33,806 bases of DNA, from assembly GCA_041481445.1 (NCBI GenBank), contig JBGPBV010000067.1:1-33806 (forward strand), written 5' to 3'. The notes under the pieces were generated by a model that saw only the letters and a program-made list of their open reading frames with translations, searched no databases and was not told the DNA's origin. Shown in pieces: positions 27,854-33,806 of this stretch (the stretch's first letter is position 1; every line of letters starts with the position of its first letter). The DNA comes from AA29 sp041481445 (lineage in GTDB: Bacteria; Acidobacteriota; Vicinamibacteria; Fen-336). A program made the position numbers and the translations under genes.

Positions 27854-28292
27854 GGGCCGGGGCCGTCTTCACCGACACCGCCAGCTCCACCGGCGTCCGC
27901 AGCGCGTTCGACACGATGCAGTTCCGCTCGGCCGTCTGCAGGAGCTGGCGGGCACGGCCGGCGTCGGCCTCCGCCACCTCCAGCTCGACCGAGATGCGGA
28001 TGGACGTGAACGCGAGCCCGGCGGGCGTCTTGTCGAGCACGCCCTCCGCCTGGCTCTCGAAGCCCGCCACCTCCAGCCGGGCTCGGCGCGCGAAGGCGTC
28101 GAAGGTCGTCTTGAGGCACAGGGAGGCCGCCGAGAGCAGCAGGTGCTCGGGGCTCCACCATTCGTCGCTGCCGTCGAACTCGGGCGGCGCGCCGCCGGGG
28201 AGGTCCGGGCGGCGGCCACCTCCCCTCAGCACGGCACGGCCGTCCGACGAGACGAGCTGCACGCGATAACGATGCGGGAAAGGCGTGGGCAT
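27831..28292 (-). CDS. OsmC/Ohr family protein
   Basis: A 153-residue OsmC-fold protein. Both family Cys are present: C59 in LLLSAASLCLKTTF and C125 in AERNCIVSNAL. OsmC and Ohr proteins reduce organic hydroperoxides in the cytoplasm using such a Cys pair. The RGGGRRPDLPGGAPPEFDGSD loop and WWSPEHLLLSA match the OsmC sub-type with a substrate not always known. ATG 28292 has AAAGGGAG four bases upstream. A sigma-54-type site at 28340-28356 predicts a start near 28329. It is 155 bases downstream of the second sigma-54 regulator on the same strand. Its 3' end overlaps the convergent cytochrome c gene. Confidence 0.9.
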   Translation of the reverse strand: MPTPFPHRYRVQLVSSDGRAVLRGGGRRPDLPGGAPPEFDGSDEWWSPEHLLLSAASLCLKTTFDAFARRARLEVAGFESQAEGVLDKTPAGLAFTSIRISVELEVAEADAGRARQLLQTAERNCIVSNALRTPVELAVSVKTAPALTAPATT

Positions 28293-28339
28293 GTCGCTCC
28301 CTTTCCGGATGGCGAGCGGGGGCTCGCTGCCCGGGAGCT

Positions 28340-28356
28340 TGCACGGGACGCGCCAG
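28340..28356 (-). promoter_or_regulatory. Sigma-54-type promoter of the OsmC gene
   Basis: On the minus strand the site reads CTGGCGCGTCCCGTGCA. CTGGC at -24 and TGCA at -12 have exact spacing (GC 28342-28341). The first T of TTGCA is G. Predicted start near 28329 leaves a 37-nt leader. It follows directly on the gene of a sigma-54 activator. No clear dyad was found in the rest of the 28293-28447 gap. Confidence 0.55.
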
Positions 28357-28447
28357 GCCGGAACGAGCGCTTCTAGCGGCGACCACGCCTCCGGGCCCGC
28401 ACGTTTTGCCGCGGCCTCGCCGGGGACGCGCAGGCGGTGCCGGTGCG

Positions 28448-29862
<1,415 letters not shown>

Positions 29863-29866
<4 letters not shown>

Positions 29867-31686
29867 GACCGTGCCTCCGTCGGCGCCTCACTCGGCTGGA
29901 CGGGCAGGGTCACCGTGAAGCAGGCGCCCTCGCCCGGCTCGCTTTCGGTGGCGATGTCGCCGCCGTGCTGGAGCACGATCTGCTGGACGATCGAGAGCCC
30001 GAGGCCGGTGCCCTTGGGCTTGGTCGTCACGAAGAGCTGGAACACGTCCACGCCGGGAGGGAGACCGGGCCCGGTGTCGCGCACGACCAGGCGGGCCCGC
30101 CCGTCCGCGAGGCCGCTCTCCACCGTCACCACTCCGCCCGCCGGCATCGCCTCCACCGCGTTGCGGACGAGGTTCATGACGACCTGCTTCATCTTCTCGC
30201 CGTCCATCCGCGAGGGCGGGATCGGATCGCCGCAGCGCTGGCGGCGGATGGTCACGCCGGCCACGCGCGCCTCCGGCCGCAACAGGTGCACCACCTCGTC
30301 CACGAGCTGGTCGAGGTCCGCCGACTGGTACTGGATGCGGTCCGTGCGCGAGAAGAGGAGGAAGTCGCCGACGAGCCCGTCCAGTCGCTTGACCTCCTCG
30401 CGGATGACCGCGGTCAGGCCCGCCATCTCGCCCGCCAGCGTCGGATCGCAGCGGCCGATGCGGCGGTCCAGGATCGAGAGCTGGAGCGCGATGGAGTTGA
30501 GCGGGTTGCGCACCTCGTGGGCGAGGCCGGAGGCGAAGGTGCCGAGGACCGCCATCTTCTCGCTGCGGATGATCCGCTCCTGGGCCGCGCGCAGCTCGTC
30601 GAGGGCCTGGCGTGCCTCCTCGAACAGCCGCGCGTTCTCCAGGGCGACGGAGGCCTGGGCGGCCAGGGCCTCCGCGGTGTCGACCGCCTCCTCGTTCCAG
30701 TGATGGGCGTCCACGCAGCTCAGGAGGAGGAGGCCGAGCAGCCGCTCGCGCGCCACGAGGGGCACAACCAGGCCGGAGCGGATGGCCCAGCGCTGGGCGA
30801 GCGCGGTGTTGACCCGGGGGTCGCTCTCCCGGTCATCGATGGCGTGGACCCGCCGGTCGTGCAAGGCGGCCGGCAGGACGCGCGACCCGGCGGCCACCAG
30901 GTCGATGGTGCGGCCGGGGGGGAAGTCCGGATGGGCCGGCCCCGCCACGTAGCCGACTCGCACCGACTCCGCCCGCTCGCCGATCAGGATCACGGCGCGG
31001 TCGGCGCCGACGAGCTCGCGCGCGGTGTCCGCCACCGCCTTGAGCAGGGCGTCCACGTCGAGCGTGCCTCCGACCGCCTTGCTCACGGCGGCCATCGCCC
31101 GCGCCTCCTGGTTGCGGGCCCGCTCCGCCTGCAGGTGCCCGGCCCGCTCCACGGCCAGGCCGATCTGGTGGCCGAGCGTCTCCAGGAAGCGCAGCTCGTC
31201 CTCGCTGAAGAGGTGGCCGGGGCGCGCGGCCACGTTGAGCACGCCGCGGGTGCCGTGGTCGAAGCGCAGCGGGATGCAGGCGTGGGCCGCGGGCGCGTTC
31301 AGGCCCTCCACGATGTCGGGCATGCGCGGGCACTGCGTGGTGTTCCTGGCCTGCATGCGGTGTCCGGTCCAGAACACCTCCGGGCAGAGGCACTCGCCGA
31401 GCCCGTCCCGCCGGATCTCGTCCATGTACCGCGGCGAGACGCCGCGCGACGCCACGAGCCTGAGCTTCCGCTCCTCGTCCGTCCCCATGAAGATCCAGGC
31501 CGTGTCGAGGTCCATCCGCTCGAGGATCTCGTCGAGCGCGATGTCGAGGATGGCCTGCACCTCGTTCTCGCCGTGCACGCGTGAGGCGACCTGGGCCAGG
31601 ATCGTCAGCTCGCGCTCGCGCTGGCGGACCACCGTGTCGAGCGCGCGCACGCGGTCCTGGTAGGAGGCCTTCACGCGGTCGTCCAT
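29863..31686 (-). CDS. Cytoplasmic GAF-GAF sensor histidine kinase
   Basis: A 607-residue kinase without membrane segments. A short N-terminal coiled region leads into GAF domain 1 (about 35-180), with several Cys (GECLCPEVFWTG, TTQCPRMPDI, HACIPLRF), then GAF domain 2 (about 200-345). A coiled linker follows, then HisKA with H390 in GLAHEVRNPLN and HATPase with NLVRNAVEAMP and GTGLGLSIVQ. Cys-containing GAF domains can bind cofactors or sense redox state; the signal is unknown. ATG 31686 was chosen over GTG 31704 because the sigma-54-type site predicts a start at 31702, leaving a 16-nt leader; no good ribosome site is visible. It overlaps the regulator gene by four bases. Confidence 0.92.
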
Positions 31687-31712
31687 GACGAGCGCATCGT
31701 ACACCCGGCCTA

Positions 31713-31729
31713 CGCAACTTGTTCGCCAG
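31713..31729 (-). promoter_or_regulatory. Sigma-54-type promoter of the GAF kinase/regulator operon
   Basis: On the minus strand the site reads CTGGCGAACAAGTTGCG. CTGGC at -24 and TTGC at -12 have exact spacing (GC 31715-31714). Predicted start is near 31702. The operon encodes a sigma-54 activator, so positive autoregulation is possible. Confidence 0.62.
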
Positions 31730-31763
31730 GCGACCGAGCTCGCCTTCGGAGCGCCGGATCAGT

Positions 31764-31808
31764 GAGTTGCGGCGATGCAGCCGAAACGGTCACGCAGGAG
31801 TTGCGCCG
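31764..31808. repeat. Pair of GAGTTGCG direct repeats upstream of the GAF kinase promoter
   Basis: GAGTTGCGGCG (31764-31774) and GAGTTGCGCCG (31798-31808) share GAGTTGCG and are 34 bp apart start to start, near three helical turns. They lie about 60-105 bp upstream of the predicted transcript start, a suitable place for activator binding. Activator sites are more often inverted, so this is tentative. Confidence 0.35.
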
Positions 31809-31838
31809 CGCGCGGTGGCGTGGCGCAAGGCGTGCGGC

Positions 31839-32420
31839 TCAGGGGAAGAGCCGCTCCGAGGTCCACCCGTCCGGCTCCCACGTGTAGAGGACGCGGTCGT
31901 GGAGGCGGTGGGCCTGGGACGTCCAGAACTCGATGCGCCGCGGGGCGATTCGATATCCACCCCAGGTCTCCGGGCGAGGCACGGATCGTCCGACGAAGCG
32001 GGCGACCACGCCGGCCACCCGCAGGAGGAGCTCGGCCCGCGAGTCGAGCCGCGCGCTCTGCCGCGATGCCCACGCCCCGAGCTGGCTCTCCCGGGGACGC
32101 GTGGCGAAATAGGCGTCGGACTCTTCCCCGCTCACCCGCGTCACCGTGCCTTCGACCCTCACCTGCGAGCCGAGGGTGGGCCAGAAGAAGCAGAGCGCGG
32201 CCCGCGGGTTGGCCTGCAGCTCGCGCGCCTTCCGGCTCTCGTAGGACGTGAAGAACACGAAGCCGCCCGCGTCCACGCCCTTGAGGAGGACCATGCGCGC
32301 GGACGGAGCGCCGGAGACGTCGGCGGTGGCGAGGGCGACCGCGGTCCCACCCTCGGGCTCGGACTCCTTCGCCCGCGCGAAGAGCTCCTGGAAGCGCGTG
32401 ATCGGATCGGGATCACCCAT
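31839..32420 (-). CDS. pdxH: Pyridoxamine/pyridoxine 5'-phosphate oxidase
   Basis: A 193-residue FMN enzyme that oxidises PNP or PMP to PLP. Family landmarks are SARMVLLKGVDAGGFVFFTSYESRKA, NPRAALCFFWPTLGSQVRVEG, SDAYFATRPRESQLGAWAS, PETWGGYRIAPRRIEFW and the C-terminal RLHDRVLY and WTSERLFP. It is slightly shorter at the N-terminus than E. coli PdxH. ATG 32420 has no evident ribosome site; GTGATACTGT about 14 bases upstream looks like a -10 box, so the leader could be very short. It is divergent from the YwiC-like gene. Its product PLP is used by the tryptophanase and Cys/Met-type enzyme of this window. Confidence 0.95.
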   Translation of the reverse strand: MGDPDPITRFQELFARAKESEPEGGTAVALATADVSGAPSARMVLLKGVDAGGFVFFTSYESRKARELQANPRAALCFFWPTLGSQVRVEGTVTRVSGEESDAYFATRPRESQLGAWASRQSARLDSRAELLLRVAGVVARFVGRSVPRPETWGGYRIAPRRIEFWTSQAHRLHDRVLYTWEPDGWTSERLFP

Positions 32421-32464
32421 GAAGGAGCGACAGTATCACGCGGCCGGAAGGCGACGCCCCTCGA

Positions 32465-32481
32465 GTGGCACGGCGATTGAT
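32465..32481 (+). promoter_or_regulatory. Possible sigma-54 promoter of the YwiC-like gene with variant -12 box
   Basis: GTGGCACGGCGATTGAT has a perfect TGGCACG -24 box and exact spacing, but TTGA replaces TTGC at -12. Predicted start near 32492 lies just before GGGAGG at 32500-32505. It closely resembles the site before PFOR (TGGCACG-N1-CGATTG). Confidence 0.33.
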
Positions 32482-32510
32482 ATGGTCCCGTGACCAACCG
32501 GGAGGTGCAG

Positions 32511-33386
32511 TTGAGCGCGGCGAGCGGGACGACCACGCCGGCAATGATTGCGCGCGGGGGCGCGCCCCACGAAAAGAGCGCGTCGATGGCCGGCGCTCCC
32601 CCCGGGGTGTCGCTCAGGTCCGTTGCCCTTCCCGTGGAGCACGGCGGATGGGGAATGCTCGTCGAGCCTCTCTTGATCGGGATGGTGCTCGCGCCCACGA
32701 CGGCCGGGCTCGGGCTCGCGGTGGCGGCGATCGCGACGTTCCTCGTGCGCCATCCCTTGAAGCTCGTGCTCTCGGACCGGCGCCGCGGCACGCGGACGCC
32801 GCGCACCTCCCTGGCCGCGAAGACGGCGGCCGTGTACGGCGCCGTCGCGCTGGGCGGCCTGGCCCTGGCCCTCGCGCGCGCGCCCGGCGCGGCCTGGGTC
32901 CCCCTGGCGGCGGCGGCGCCGCTCGGAATGGTCCAGCTCTGGTACGACGCGCGCCTCCAGGGCCGGCACCTCCTGCCCGAGCTGCTCGGGAGCGTGGCCC
33001 TCGGGGCGAGCGCGACGGCGCTGATGCTCGCCGGCGGCTGGGCGGCGGGGCCGGCCGTCGCCGTCTGGGGCCTTCTCGCGGCGAAGGGCGTCACCTCCGT
33101 CCTCTACGTCCGCGCGCGCCTGCGGCTCGACCGTGACCAGCCGGCGCCGCGGTGGCCGGGCCTGGTCTCGCACGCGACCGCGCTCCTCGGGGTGGTGCTG
33201 CTGGCGTGGTCCGGGCGCGTCCCGTGGCTGGCGGCGGGAGCATTCGCGATCCTGCTCGCGCGCGCCGCCCACGGCCTCTGGCCCGGGCACGCGCGCGTGC
33301 GCCCGCAGACGGTCGGGTTCACCGAGCTCGGCTACGGGGTGGCGACCGCCGTCCTCGTGGCCGCCGGCTACGCGGCGGGCCTGTGA
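32511..33386 (+). CDS. YwiC-like integral membrane protein
   Basis: A 291-residue membrane protein with about eight helices. The family signature LPVEHGGWGMLVEPLLIGM begins near residue 40, matching the EHGxW start of YwiC-like proteins. The RHPLKLVLSDRRRG and WYDARLQGRHLLPELLG loops are conserved-looking. Function is not known; B. subtilis ywiC lies in a nitrate-respiration region. Start is uncertain. TTG 32511 has GGGAGG five bases upstream and fits the predicted transcript start, but ATG 32544 or ATG 32586 would remove a poorly ordered N-terminus. GTG 32490 lacks a ribosome site. The stop overlaps the trmO GTG by four bases, so the two are co-transcribed. Confidence 0.83.
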   Translation: MSAASGTTTPAMIARGGAPHEKSASMAGAPPGVSLRSVALPVEHGGWGMLVEPLLIGMVLAPTTAGLGLAVAAIATFLVRHPLKLVLSDRRRGTRTPRTSLAAKTAAVYGAVALGGLALALARAPGAAWVPLAAAAPLGMVQLWYDARLQGRHLLPELLGSVALGASATALMLAGGWAAGPAVAVWGLLAAKGVTSVLYVRARLRLDRDQPAPRWPGLVSHATALLGVVLLAWSGRVPWLAAGAFAILLARAAHGLWPGHARVRPQTVGFTELGYGVATAVLVAAGYAAGL

Positions 33387-33806
33387 GCTTCGAGCTCCGT
33401 CCGATCGCGTTCGTGCGCACGCCGTTCACCGACGTCGAGCAGATCCCCCGGGGTCTCGGAGCGGAGCACCACGCCGAAGGGGAGGTCGAGGTGCTCTTCG
33501 ACTACGAGGCCGGGCTCTCCGACATCGAGGGCTTCTCCCACCTGTTCCTGCTCTGGGTCTTCCATCGCGCGGAGGGGTTCGAGCTCACGGTGACCCCGCC
33601 CACGGACGACCGCCCGCACGGGGTGTTCGCGACGCGCTCTCCCCGCCGGCCCAACCCCGTCGGGCTGACGGTGGTGGAGCTGCTCGGGCGCGAGGGCCGG
33701 CGGCTGAGCGTGCGCGGGGTGGACATGCTCGACGGCACGCCCGTCCTCGACATCAAGCCGTACCTCTCGAGCGTGCCCGCGGAGCTCGTCCGGAGAGGAT
33801 GGCTGG
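33383..33806 (+). CDS. trmO: tRNA (N6-threonylcarbamoyladenosine37) methyltransferase TrmO, 3' end cut by window
   Basis: The visible 141 residues match TrmO/TsaA (formerly UPF0066), which methylates t6A37 of tRNA using SAM. Landmarks are LRPIAFVRTPFTD at the start, LSDIEGFSHLFLLWVFHRAEG, the signature RPHGVFATRSPRRPNPVGLT and LDGTPVLDIKPYL. GTG 33383 overlaps the stop of the YwiC-like gene (GTGA), so translation is probably coupled; there is no separate ribosome site. The C-terminal end lies beyond base 33806. Confidence 0.93.
   Translation, partial: MSFELRPIAFVRTPFTDVEQIPRGLGAEHHAEGEVEVLFDYEAGLSDIEGFSHLFLLWVFHRAEGFELTVTPPTDDRPHGVFATRSPRRPNPVGLTVVELLGREGRRLSVRGVDMLDGTPVLDIKPYLSSVPAELVRRGWL

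Noticed and set aside
31687..31704. GTG 31704 as start of the GAF kinase
   Set aside because: It lies upstream of the transcript start predicted from the sigma-54-type site, and it has no ribosome site.

Overview
The window is very GC-rich (about 70% by eye) and densely coded on both strands. It holds 31 protein genes; those at the two ends are cut by the window edges. I saw no rRNA, tRNA, CRISPR array, insertion sequence or phage gene. The longest stretch without a gene is about 260 bases. Tat-exported Fe-S and c-type cytochrome proteins, sigma-54 activators, a single-chain pyruvate:ferredoxin oxidoreductase and tryptophanase suggest a Gram-negative anaerobe or facultative anaerobe. Desulfobacterota, Methylomirabilota/Rokubacteria and Myxococcota are plausible groups, but the sequence alone does not fix the phylum.

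Layout. (1) 1-609, minus strand: a universal stress protein (partial) and an unrecognised 90-residue protein. (2) 809-4367, plus strand: a c-heme-type sensor histidine kinase, an archaemetzincin-like protease and an NtrC-type response regulator, closely packed. (3) 4535-8772, plus strand: a redox operon encoding a Cys-rich small protein, a 26-residue membrane peptide, a Tat-exported four-cluster ferredoxin, a HybB/NrfD-like membrane protein, two membrane-anchored GcvH-like proteins that lack the lipoyl lysine, and between them a triheme cytochrome c. (4) 8783-13682, minus strand: PFOR overlapping hemA. (5) 13849-17669: a LuxR-type PAS regulator and a Cys/Met-type PLP lyase, divergent from tryptophanase. 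(6) 17659-25452: a CoA-binding protein, an atypical transketolase, a gltA/ybaK/radical SAM cluster and a second radical SAM protein. (7) 25501-28292: a small Cys-rich membrane protein, a cyclic 2,3-diphosphoglycerate synthetase-like NTPase, a monoheme cytochrome c and an OsmC protein. (8) 28448-31686, minus strand: a second sigma-54 activator and GAF-GAF histidine kinase pair. (9) 31839-33806: pdxH, a YwiC-like membrane protein and trmO (partial).

The most striking feature not explained by the genes is a dense set of sigma-54 (-24/-12) promoter matches. Seven intergenic sites fit GGC-N7-TTGC exactly, an eighth has GTGC, and two more have a perfect TGGCACG -24 box with a variant -12 box. All are correctly oriented, and most predict a transcription start 8-20 nt before the chosen start codon. 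They precede the stress protein, the 90-residue protein, the redox operon, the LuxR gene, tryptophanase, the cytochrome c, OsmC and the second kinase. A 19-bp perfect dyad lies about 134 bp upstream of the predicted redox-operon start, where an enhancer would be expected.

Inferred logic: the heme-type kinase and its regulator sense a periplasmic redox signal and switch on the adjacent NrfD-type electron-transfer complex through sigma-54. A second sigma-54 regulatory pair sits beside stress and redox genes. The metabolic genes meet at pyruvate and PLP: tryptophanase and the C-S lyase-type enzyme use PLP (PdxH), tryptophanase yields pyruvate, PFOR converts it to acetyl-CoA, and citrate synthase consumes acetyl-CoA.
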